64,000 nucleotides of DNA from Saccharum officinarum (taxonomy: Eukaryota; Streptophyta; Magnoliopsida; Poales; Poaceae), in assembly GCA_020631735.1 (NCBI GenBank), contig CM036188.1, positions 12,442,214-12,506,213 of the forward strand. Reading direction: 5' to 3'. A model generated the notes under the pieces. The model searched no databases. It worked only from the letters and a program-made list of their open reading frames with translations, and had not been told where the DNA came from. Below, piece by piece: positions 31,749 to 43,580 of the stretch. Position 1 is the stretch's first letter; each line of letters opens with the position of its first letter. The position numbers and the translations under genes are program-made.

Positions 31749-34700
31749 TGTCACAGAACCTCCTAATTATGATGGCCCACAAGTACCCGTCATTGCCATA
31801 ATGACCTCTGATGGCCGTACTTATGTTCACCATAACTTAAAAGGCCTGCTTTCCTCCGAACAGGATCCAATCACAGGAGTATTGCAATATTACAACAGTT
31901 TATTCAAAATATTCAACAGAGTAACGTAGCGGAAGTCTTACAATAATATAGGTTTACAAACCAGTTTTCAAACTTCAAACCTTATGTAACATTATTACAA
32001 ACCAGTAGTAGAGAAGTATCGGTATTAACTTTATTACAACACACAAGCGAGATGCCTTGCCCAAAGGCCACACAGTCTACTCGTCGTCGCTTTCTTCAAC
32101 CACGACGGTCATGCAACAAGGCTCGAAGCAGACTTGTTCATGAACCGCACCTGCAACAAGGGGTTAACAAACCCTGAGTACTTGAGGGTACTCAACAAGA
32201 CTTACCCGACTAAGACAAAGACTCCAAGGGCATGCTAGCTTTAGGGAATCAAGGTACGGGTATTCCAGAATCAAATTTTCTTTTGTAGAAAAGCTTACTA
32301 AAGTAAGTCCTTACTTTCAATATTTTACTTTTACCATTGATGGTTCATTAACAAATCTAAGTGATCCTAATCTAGATCAAAGTAATTATCATCAAAACCT
32401 TTCTCATTCTTTCTTTTATTCCAGTTCTTAACTACGATGCAAGTCAGGTGATCAAGTCTCCATAACCGAGGAGCAACGACGATTCGAACCGATTATACCC
32501 AGCTGGGGATCCCTAACCTCACGACATATGTAGAACCGAATCTTGCATATATCAACCATCATTTAGATCTCCCAAAACCAGAACGTGTCCATCGCCACCC
32601 GAGAGTACAGTACTCGAACCCGACCAAATTCTAGCCCCGAGGGTACACGCTACTCTCGCCATCTCTCCACTCCCAGTGCGAGGTTAGACGTTCTCATAAT
32701 GGAATCACCAACATTTTGGGCTTACCCAAGGAAGTTGCATTTAATCTTTATTAGAACTAATTAATTCTACTGCACAAAGTAATCAAATTTAGGGTTTAAC
32801 ATTTTTCCTAGATAGTTTGCACATTGAGAAGCTTACATAAAAATTTTCATGAATTTTGGAACTCTACACAAATTTTTAATGAAATAAACAAATAGTAGCA
32901 CTATTCAAAATTTTGAAAAAGAAAAACAAAAACCGAACTCGGGCCGATCCTTCTCTCCTTCCGGCTTGGCCCACTGAGCGGCCCGCTTGCACGCACCCGC
33001 ATGCTCGCGCCCGCCTTGCTTGTGCGGCCCAGCACCGCGGCCCAGCCCGCGCGCGCTCACTCTCCTGTTTTCTCTCACTGACAGGCCGACCCCGCCTGTC
33101 ATCGCCTACCTCCCGTGTCTCGCTCACTCCCGCGTGCTCACTCACCTCCGCGCGGTGGCCGGCCAGTGACCAGGGCTTCGGTCGACCAACTGACCCAACC
33201 AACACCAACTACACCTTCCCACGACTCCGTTTTACTAATTGGCCCCACGGTTCGAGCTCCGGTGACACTTCACCGACGACGGTGGCGGATCGGCAACTAC
33301 GGTGACCGATGACTCGATGACACAAAGGTGCAAAGCTTAAACTAATTAGCCAGGGAGCATCAGGGGCATACCACGATCACAGAGGCGTGATCGGTTGAAG
33401 CGGAGAGGCACTGGAGGCGGCTGGCCACGGTAAGGCGAGGATGGCGGGCAGTCGCCGGAGTTGAGCACGGGAGGCGGTGGCTGCGGTGATCCAGGCGAAG
33501 TCAAGCTGGCTTGGGTGGTTCACGAGGTGCGTGAGGATGCGACGATGCTGTTGGTGCGACTGGTGTGGCCGGAGATGGCCTGGTGGCGGCAGCGGCAAGC
33601 GGCGGAGCTGCGGTGGCGGCGGTGGCGAAAAATGGTAAACGTCACTGTGAACTCATGTATTTATAGAAGGCGGTCGCGACTACAGAGCCGGACTGCTCGC
33701 ATCGTCGCGCTGGCGTTCTCGACCACGCGCGAAGGGTCTGGGCGGCCATGGCGGCTCGCCGGCGCCCATACCGCGCGCTGGCCGGCCGCCATTGGCGCGG
33801 CATTGTAGCACCCCCCAAATTTTGAGTTTTCAAACTGTTTTCTAAAATTACTCTCAAATTCATGTAACAACTTGAAAAACTTCCAATCTATGAAATCTTC
33901 AGAATTTCAAGCTCTACAAGTTTTGTATTGAACACTTTTTCAAATTCTCACTGGATTTTGAAATTTGAGTTTAAATTCAAAAGGGGACACATTTTTCAGA
34001 TTTGGTAATTTAGAAATTACTTTTGATTTTATATTGAAACTTCAAAATCTCCAAACATCAAAGTTGTATATCTTGACCAGACCTACAACTTTGCTGTTCA
34101 AAACTTTTTCAAATTCTGCCTCCATTTTGAAATCTTAGTTCGGGGACAAAAATGAGTCAAAACTGAAATTTGTTTATTTTCAAAATTGCTCCACATTTTA
34201 CACTAAAACTTTGAAAACTCAAAACACCAAAGTTGTATCCCTTGAAAAGTTCTACAAACTTGGTTTTGAACTTTTTCCCAAATTTTGCTTAGATTTTGAA
34301 TTATTTCAAAAGGGGTAAAACAGGGTTTTGAAATTTAGGGTTTTCGGAGGAATTTTAAATTGGAATTTGTTGCTACTTTGATTTGTGATTACTTAGCGAT
34401 CAAAACCTCACCCAAGGGCATCATTTGGACCAACATGACATGGTTGACCAAATGCCACTCTTGGTTGACCAATTAGCTTTTAAAATTCTTTTACATTTTT
34501 CCCCAATTTTGAATTCGAATTCAAATCGGAAAACTCGTGACAAGTTTTGGGACTCCAATTCAAACTCAAATTTGGAGTTTCATTTTAGAGGTTGTACTTG
34601 AGCTCATACCCTACACTTGACACTAGTGTGCAACACAGTCGCACACCTCAAATTACGTAGGGCATGGACTAAGCATTTGCGGTGGTATTAAAAATTAGGG

Positions 34701-34858
34701 TTTTTGGGTTCAGAGCACACCACTGAGAAACACATTCAACCTAGATAAGTAAACTTGTTTTAGTTGATGCATAACAAGGTTAACCTAACAGGGATGCTTT
34801 GCAATGCATTATGATGACATGGCAGATTAATTAGCACTATAACACCCGGGGTGTTACA
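31749..34858 (-). repeat. GYP-B right LTR, 3.11 kb (5' LTR or an independent solo LTR)
   Basis: It is the same family as the left LTR and highly similar, but it lacks about 966 bp at 32728/32729, where CCCAAGG is joined directly to AAGTTGCATTTAATC. It is flanked by CCTAT on both sides (31744-31748 and 34859-34863), which would be a target duplication if the LTR were solo. The TATA box (minus CTATAAATACA) is kept near 33656-33666. Confidence 0.8.
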
Positions 34859-35354
34859 CCTATGGCCAACAAAGAGATCGTCCGCTACAGTTTTGATCTT
34901 AGCAAGAAGCCGGACACGCTTGCTCTAATCGTCATTCCTCTAGAAGTTACCCCTATTCGCTCAAGCCAATCTTACTTTGCCCAAGCCATCCGCAAGCCGT
35001 TGATCTCACTACCGCCGCTACGTCCACTTCTTGAAGACAAGCCACGTCAACAAGAGCCTCGTCTAGACATCTAGAAGCTAATCAAGGTGACGACCTCCTT
35101 CCTCCAAAGGGACACAAGGTGTAGACTAGAGTCAAGACTAATAAGTTTAGAGATGTTACTTGTGCGAAGTATAAGTCGGTCACCCCTCGAACCACCATTG
35201 ATGGAGTTCAGGCTATGTTGAATCAGATCAAGGTTGTTCCCCTGAAGGAGAGGAAGAGGAAGGTGCCATCACCACCTATCCCAGAGGTTGAGAAGCATCC
35301 AGAACGACCATTTCCCTCTTAGAGAGGAAGATTGAAGATCTGAGCGATGTTATC
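34859..35354 (+). pseudogene. GYP-D fragment, left part: end of a Gypsy ORF (Athila/Tat-like)
   Basis: A plus-strand frame from ATG 34862 (MANKEIVRYSFDLSKKPDTL) runs to a stop at 35072-35074. Coding-like sequence continues in other phases, with a basic, Pro-rich stretch near 35245-35320 and a Leu/Glu-rich coiled-coil-like stretch just before LARD-C interrupts at 35355. It resembles the extra ORF of non-chromodomain Gypsy elements, but I cannot match a named domain. The reading frame continues after LARD-C at 48247. Confidence 0.5.
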
Positions 35355-38300
35355 TGTAACGGAACCATCCAAATTATAAGAGCACAAGTACAAAAACAAT
35401 CACCGAAATGATCAAATTCTCGCACTTGAGCCCATATAACTCCGGTAGTCCAATGAAATCACGAGGGATTTCAAACCAACCAACATACAAGCCAAGATCG
35501 TAGTGATTCAACATAACAAGTCACATGTTACAATCATTTCACAAGTAATTCAATATACATCGGAGTTCAACATAGTTATTACAACTTAAGTTCAAAAGTA
35601 GCGGAAGCAAAGTAATTTGAAACTTAACATTTCTCTGATTTCAAATACATGCCAGTACCAAGGTCGACTTCCAACAAAAGCATTAGAGACAAGATAAATA
35701 AGAAGGATCATGCCCATGAACACACTCCGCCACTACGGCAGGAGCCAACCAACTCTTGCAGCCGCCATGATACATCACAACGTGCAACAAGTGGGGATAA
35801 AACCCTGAGTACAAGAAGGTACTCAGCTAGACTTACCCGTCAGAAACCAGAAATAAGGTGACACCAAGGATCATGCAAGGCTGATATGAAGTGGGGCTAG
35901 CTTGACAACATTTTGCATAAAAGCTTAATATAGATGATCAATCATTAATGCTTAAGCATCAAGTAAATTATCATTAACCTGTCATCTATATTAGCACCTG
36001 TACTAGAGCACTCACTTTATTAGGAGCAAACAATATTAACCATAGCAGGTATAAATTGAGGCAACCTTTCCATCGTGATCCAATTAACCATCCGTTCAAT
36101 TTAATGGAATCTACGTTGCCGCTGCTCAAGTCAAGTGCTCACTAACCGGGAGCGACGGTGATTCGAATCGAATTCCTATCCAGCTGGAGGGGTATTTCTA
36201 ACACTCACCGAGTCACTCCTGGTGAGGGCTGCTCAGGTCACCTTTGGTACAGTTCAGGAGCCGCGGGTCCGAATGATGTCGCGACCCCAAGGGCGACACT
36301 CTGCCAGGTGATAGGGACTCTAACCCCCCTTGGTATCACGCCAATGTCCCCAAGCACATCCTTTCTCTCCTCCAAGAAGCAAACTACCATTTGATTCCTG
36401 GTCTAAACTGTATTACTCGGATTCGCGGTCGAAACGACTTATCCGGCCAACTAAGTGTTAGACTGCGTTCAACATGACTCAAGGACGTACAGCGAATCGG
36501 TCCTTAAACGACTCAGACGGGGATAGATCCACACCCAAGACCTCCATGCCTTGTTGCTTCACTATCGTCATCCCGCCCGGTCTCATTTCATTTTATTAAC
36601 ACATGGTTCCATTCCACGATAGCAAATATAGCCAACCGTGCCATATATGAATATCCCTACATCTCGCAGGTGACAGGAAATCACCTGACTTCTACCGCTT
36701 AAAGCAGGGCTAAGCATCTACTCGATCCTAGTCTTTGTAGGATTCAAGGATTCATATATCTGGACAAGGAATGATATAATGCAGCAAGAGTTTCCAACCA
36801 ACTCCTATCACTTAATGCAACAATACTTATAACATATATAGAATTAATTGCTTTGAAGATAGGACGCTTATAATGCTCCGGGGCTTGCCTGGGATCCGAC
36901 TCAAGTTAGAGTATGTTAGATGAATTCACTTGGCGAGCATCCTCCCATCTAGCACTTGCCCGATCCTTCTATCTTCGGGATGGATCTACCAAACACCATC
37001 TTCGGGTTTGGCTCCAACGCCACATCCTTCACACGTTTCTGCTAGCGTACCTATATGAGATGCAACCATGCACATGTGTGAATGCATAGAAGTGCAATAA
37101 ATAGAGTAATCAAACAAGCATACCAAAGTTCTCATAAACACCTAGAGCTAATTAACTTAATCCACATTAGGGCATAACATAGAAGATGGCAAGCACATCA
37201 AGCAAGACACAAGCCTCAAGATCACAGGGTACTAACCCAAGTACTTCCAAAGGTATGAGTCACACTTCAACACATTAGCATGGCAAAGTTAATCAAAGCA
37301 CTACAACTAAAATCCAAATGACTTGCAAGAAGACATTCTGGAAAGCTTATGAAATTCTCAACATTTCATTTAATATCATCTAAACCTGATTCTAACATTT
37401 ACCAGGTCGAATATAGAAGGTACAGAATCTATCCTGGAAGGACAGAGAGCAACATAAATCTGAACTCAACTTAGAACAGCTGTAGTTTCTAAACCATAAG
37501 GCCAAATGCCACCAAAATTTAACAGCAGCTAGATCATGAAATTCACAACAACTTTGTGATAGCACACAAGACATGAAAACATTATTTGCATAGGGTAATT
37601 AACAATATTCTCAAATCTGTTCAGAAACCTCATTTGCCAGAAATAATTATTAACTTATGTTGCAAACATATAATTGGATAGAACAAACTTTACCAATATT
37701 TCATACATGACTAATGAACACCAGAAAACATAGTGTCCATTCCTAAATGAAATCTGAAATTCAAATTCAGAATTAACACAACCCTAACCATATTCGCTAG
37801 GCACACCCGACTTCCCACCCCAGATCTGTCACTACATAACCGACATGCGGGACCCGCTGTTCAGCCGGGCCCACTCGTCATACACCCGGAGAGAGAGACA
37901 GGGAGAGGGAGCCGGCTTTCTTCAACCTCGCTACGGCGGTAGAGGAGGGGGTTCGGACGCGTGGCTCCGGCGAGGGGTGGTCACCGACGGCGGCGGTTGA
38001 GGGCGGCACGAGCACCAGGGGGCCTTCGCGCCCTAGCTGGTGTCCCTGGCTCGGTCCAAGGAGGCCTGTGAGGGTGCAGCCACGAGAGCAGACGATGGCG
38101 ATGGCGGCGGCCCGGTGACAGTGGCCTCCGTCGACGGTCACGGCCGGGAAAGGGATGTGGCGCGCGCGGCATGGCGTGACGAAGGTGGTGATGCCATCCG
38201 TTGAGCATGGAGAGGGACAGAGAAGCGGTGGCGTGGAGCTTGACTAGCTCGGCAATGGCGGCCAGAGGGGCACCACCATGCTTAGCGCGAACAGAGAGGG

Positions 38301-39115
38301 AGAGAGCGCGGAGGAGGGCGGAGAGTGAGCGCACGGACTCGGTTCTCCCCTTCTAAAGTGACAGAGCGCTCGGCAAGGCAGCAAGGCACACGTCCATGGA
38401 GGTGGGGACGCTCGGCTCGCATGGCTACCACGCCCAGGGCGCGTGTCACTCGTTGGGACATTTCCCCGAATACGTGGCGCGCGACGGAGCAGCCGGTTTG
38501 AGACGCTGTTTTGGGCCAGCTCGGGTGGAAATCTGGACATGGGCCAATTTTCAAAGTTGTTCACCTCGGTATACTCTACAAATTTCATTTAAGCACCATG
38601 GTCATAAGACCCACAGATTAGGAGATAATCAGTCCCCAAATCACCAGTGTCAACAAGTTAAGCTAGGGCTCGGTTTTGGGATTTTGAAATGCCAAACTTG
38701 GTCAAATCGATCCTAACTTTTTACATGTTGTTCTCCAACAAATTGTTTCCAACTTTCATTTTTGGACAAGTTTGCAAGGTTTGGTTGATGATCTATAGTT
38801 CCATTAACTTAATGGGACAGATTTCAATAGGAATGGAACTTATCATTTCATGTGACTTTTTGATTCCAAACTTCATGAAACTTTTCCAGGGATCAATATA
38901 GATAGTTATTGATGTGAGACATGTGAAGATACTTTGATAACAACACCCAAGCATATATCTTAAAAATGGCCTATATGCAAAGAAGGGTGCAGCATCCAAG
39001 TTTAGATTAGGGTTTATTTCCATAGGTTTGACTTTGGCATCGTCATCTCCACTAATTTATCATGTTTGAGCTTAAACCCACTACTTAATTGGTGATCAAC
39101 ACCTGGGGTGTTACA
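35355..39115 (-). repeat. LARD-C left (3') LTR, 3.76 kb
   Basis: Plus-strand edges are TGTAACGGAACC and GGGGTGTTACA. It lacks two blocks present in the other LTR: about 64 bp at 37316 (short repeat AAATC at the junction) and about 835 bp at 37748 (TAAAT at the junction). Frames inside (for example 37878-38716) occur in both LTRs and are spurious. Confidence 0.9.
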
Positions 39116-39150
39116 GCCCTCCCCCCTTAAAAGAATCACGTCCCGAGATT
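39116..39150 (-). promoter_or_regulatory. LARD-C polypurine tract and pre-LTR hairpin
   Basis: The minus strand reads AATCTCG (39144-39150), a three-base loop and CGTGATT (39134-39140), one mismatch from a perfect stem. Then comes TTTTAAGGGGGGAGGGC just before the LTR. It is the same arrangement as in GYP-A and GYP-B. Confidence 0.75.
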
Positions 39151-42100
39151 CGGAATGGAAGATCTTTTAAGGAAGAGAGACATGTTGTCTAGTTCCCAAC
39201 ATCTGCTATAGCATTCGGCTATAAAGCTTCAACATCGGCGAACAATTTGGTCAAAGGCACTTTCTGATACTTACTCTTTATGGTAAAATTCATCTAATGA
39301 ATTTCCTTCATTGACTTCCATGAAGCATTGTTACTTTGGGAGGAATCCAAGATAGCACGTACTGCATTCTCAGTGTACGGAGATCATTTGGTCCATGAGT
39401 GAACCACTCACAAGTATCTGATTCTTTAGTGAACACAACATAGTCTGTATGAACTTGACACTAGATCGAAATATTCAGAAGTATGCTTGTTGAAATGACT
39501 CTATGTTCACACGGTTTTGAAAAGCAGTTCTCTACCAAAATGGCTTGAGTACAACCTTTCAAAAAGGGTGAGATCATAGACGACAAACATTCTCTGAGGT
39601 TATAGGATACTGACTAACCAATAGACAGGATCTATGTTGGTCGTAAATGTTCAATCCTTCCGATATCAACTAATGGAAAATTACTTAAGGTTCCATGTGT
39701 GTAGTTCTATTTCTTTGATGACAACACTGTATTATCTGAGTCTGTCGAGGGGTCAATGAATGTGATAGCTGGCTCTGTCGGCTTTGTATTCCTGCCAACA
39801 GCTACCTAATAAGATTCTTTTATCCAAAGACAACAGTTATCTGGGTTGAATCAGATGCAACCTCTTGGTAAAAACATGTATAAGGTACCAAAGTATGTCA
39901 TCATTGGAAAATAATTCCCAAAGAAAGATGTAACGAGGCCTTAAAGACAACAAAAGTTGTAATATTTACTAAACCACGGGAAGTAGTCTACCGCAAAGCG
40001 GTTGAGTAAAATTTTCCATGGTGACTTAGTTGTACTGTAAGTTGAGTTAACTTGCAGCATAACAACTTTGTTAGACCAACTTTCACCTTGAGGCTTCCTT
40101 TTTAGGATCAAATAGCAGCTCTAAGATGAAAAATCTATTGTTTGACACTTTTCAAATTGCTTTTGATTCGCGATGGTATAAATTGATTTGCAGAAACCAA
40201 GGCTGCTCGTACATTGGGGATACGAGAAAGCAAAAGCAAATGAAAGAGTGTAAACTAGTATCTGTGAGACCTCAAAAGGGCCATCCAACAGCAGATCTCG
40301 ACCATTAATTTATATATCAACCTGATGATGCACACGCTTTGAACTGGCAGATTACTTTTGCATGGCAAAACACATACTCTGCTTGGAGAACATTCCTACA
40401 AGGATAAGGAACCGCTCCCGAATATTCTTCGACACTTCGTCCAATAAAGTTATGGACAAATCGTTTGTGGTACCTATGGGCACAAGGATGCTAATTGAAA
40501 CTAGGGCATGCTTTCTCTAATTCTTCACTTTAGTTGATAGAACACCTTGCACTATCTGTGTGATTGTCCAAGACGGAATTGACTTGATCACAATGGCTCT
40601 AGAAGATAGAATACCATGCAAGTTGTTGACTAGTTAATTAACTTCTTGTTGGTTATTGCTCTGTAAGACATAGCCTTCGTAGCTACCAAGGAGTCATTAC
40701 CTAGCTGGAGATTAACCTTCCTATTGGTAACTAATCAGTTGTCTCTCAACATTAAAAAGTTTCAAATCTTCACTCTTGACCACAACAACTGTGGTTGATG
40801 TAGAACAGTTGGTTGCCATCGAAGTTGGCAAATACGAAGTTATTCTAGAGATGGTTGATTTCGATTGTATGGTCATTATGCACCCAAGATTGCGACTTGG
40901 ATAGCTCTGGTCATATGCACAATGCGACAATCGATTCTCATCCCACAGATAACTTATCCAAAAGTAAGTGTTGTGTGTCCTTTTTATCCAACAGAGCTGA
41001 GATATGTGGCTCCCTAGATGCTGGTTGTCAATACTTGGGCAACTAAGTAGAGTCACTTGACTACCACATATTGCAGTCTGTTAAAGTTTATGTCGGTGAC
41101 CTGTTCTTCAAAGGTTATCCTCTTAGCAACTTCAGGAGGAAGCTCCACTACTTTCGGTCTAAGATATGGATCTTACGATATGATATGGAGAGATAACCAA
41201 GAAAGAAACATGAGAAAATAACACACCGTCTGTCGTTTGAGAATGGATCATGACTAGAAACCGTGATACCAGCGCGTGCCAAGCAGCCAGCCATGTGTCT
41301 GCAGCCATAGGAGGCCCTGGGTTTCGTCGCGGCACCATCAGTGGCTACTCATAACACCATTACTAAACGCATAACAAAAGTGAAATTTCTAGTGGCACCA
41401 ATGGGTTGTAAGAACAAACGCCATACAAGGAGGGATAGCAAGCAAAGGTAGTCACAAGGTTTAGAATCAACAGGGAAGCTATTCGCAGATCAAAACATAG
41501 CACAAGAGAACATAGCTCAATTGCCGAAGGTGACTAAGCACGAAATTTTTACTTGATTCCACTCACGCCAAGCGTTGATGAAAGTTAACTTGGTTGGTCA
41601 GTCAATAAGGGTCTTCACAAAAAGGGTTGCAAAACATCCACGACTCATACAAGCATATAGGAGAACTAAACTTTAGGCTTTCGGTCAAGCAAAGGCATGG
41701 ATACAAACATTCAAAGGCTAACCACCAAGTCTACAGGCTCAGGCTCCTAAGAGAGAAACCTAATTGAAGACAACAACCATACAATTACGTATGTTAACTT
41801 TGTTATAGGATAAAGCTATGTGACCCTCGTATGCTCACCGAGGACAAACGAGGTGACAACTAGAGCACTACCTAGGTAACAATCATACATACAACATCAC
41901 AGTCAAGCCGACATTTGAGAAAATTCAAACGAATAGGCTTAAGCACCAATCCTAATCACAAGACTCACCTAAAATAAGCATTCATCTCAAGCACAAACTA
42001 ACTACAAGTTTAGCTCAAAACAAACGCTAGCTAAGGTGACTAACTTAACATGTGCACAGAATCTAGACAACAGCATATTAACTACTTGTTTCAATCATAA

Positions 42101-43566
42101 CTGAGGTTGTAGACCTTCTATAAAGGTGATCCTAGACTTTCTAGAAAGCTTAGGAAGATTACTACACTTTAGTTAATCATACCAAAAGCAATTTCATAGA
42201 TTAACATGACCAAAAATGCTAATGTTTCAGATCTGTACCAATATGGACAGAAAACTGACAAGAACTTCAAAAATGCATAACTGGAGTTCTCGGGACACAA
42301 CAAGGCTGAGCCTTAACTTTATGTAAAGCTTATTAAGTTGTCTATAACTTTCTCATTATTATATTAAGATGATTCTATAGCTAATAAGGCCAAACAAGAC
42401 AAAGAAGACATCTCTGCCTAGATGTGGACAGATTCTATCATTCCACTTGGCAAGCTCATAACTAAAAATTTCGACCACCAAAATTAGTGCTATAGGACAC
42501 TTTGGAAAGCTTAGAAAAAGTACTACACTTCTTCTATTATCTCCAAGACATGATTCCCTATACACATAGGTCAAACAAACCAAACATTCAGATCTATTCA
42601 GAGCATAAGCAAAACTTGACAGTAAACTTCTAAAATTCCTAACTCTCAAACCATAAGACCTAGGGTCATAAAATTTTAGGACAAGCTAGATAAGTAAGTT
42701 AGCTACAACTTTGGTATTCTCTATAACTAAAGAAAACACCATTATGACCACAAAAACATCACTACAACAAGGGTGAGAGGAGCATAGCTATGCATGAAGC
42801 AACAATCATGAAGATGCATGCTTCGTCCTATTCGTCCTCACCAGATTGCCAACCTAAGGTGGCGATCACATTCTATGTCGGTGGCATAACACGCACTCTC
42901 TCGATATATAGCTAGTCGATAGCTACATTCGACTTACGTATTCGTGGTTAGCGTACCTGTAGAAAAGTTTCATTGCAGCCCAACAATTCCCCACTATAAG
43001 GCACACAATGAAAATAGGAAAGTAAAATTCTAAGTACTCCCATGTACATATACCCCCGTATATATACATGTAGCACCAAAACTACCCGAATCATTAATCA
43101 CCCACAATTAAGTACCTTCATATATACATGTGTGTGACATGTAAATAATCCAGTAACCAAAACTAGCTCTCCCCTAGACCACAAGTTGTACGGTCATGCT
43201 CTCACAACTCACACTTACCTGAGCGTAGGTGCGATGTTGCATAAAAGTAAACTAGCAACATATATGGCTATTTCATATATGAAGGCTACCTCTAATCTAA
43301 CACACCGGGTAGCATAGTGTGGGAGAGTCATCACACATGCATACCTTGGCCTGGGCGTAGATGCATAAATGAAAAACCCCCAAGTTAGTACTTATATAAG
43401 CCACCTAATAATCCCTATATGGGCATAAGGAAATTGACCACTGGCATACTTAGGTTTAAAATTTAGATTTGACAAACCTATATATAACTATAAGTTGATA
43501 AAACTGATTTTATAAAACAAATCCTTTGTTTTAAATACACATACGACAAGTTTAATGTTGAATCTT
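39151..43566 (-). other. LARD-C interior without recognisable genes
   Basis: About 4.4 kb, AT-rich. No capsid, zinc-knuckle, protease, RT, RNase H or integrase motif is visible on either strand, and the longest frame (40721-41056, minus) has no recognised domain. The part near 42060-42750 has repeated phrases such as AAACTTCTAAAAT and CTAGAAAGCTTAGGA but no clean tandem array. Confidence 0.6.
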
Positions 43567-43578
43567 GCTCTGATACCA
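43567..43578 (-). promoter_or_regulatory. LARD-C primer-binding site
   Basis: The minus strand is TGGTATCAGAGC, a perfect 12-base complement to plant initiator-Met tRNA, separated from the 5' LTR by two bases. Confidence 0.93.
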
Positions 43579-43580
43579 GC

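Larger units (their letters stand above)
21957..34858 (-). mobile_element. GYP-B: Ty3/Gypsy chromovirus (Tekay-type) with near-continuous gag-pol
   Basis: Two LTRs of one family (21957-26028 and 31749-34858) flank a minus-strand interior. The order from the right is leader, accessory ORF (31364-30846), gag-protease, RT-RNase H, integrase-chromodomain, hairpin/PPT. The interior from 30653 to 26202 is a single frame of 1484 codons interrupted by only three stop codons. The outer flanks of the two LTRs do not match (GAGAG on the left, CCTAT on the right), so the pair may not come from one insertion (see the finding on CCTAT). Confidence 0.85.

Noticed and set aside
37878..38716. Frames of 87-138 codons in the LARD-C LTR, repeated at 47009-47919
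   Set aside because: LTR sequence with high GC; copies differ by changes that do not respect codon positions.
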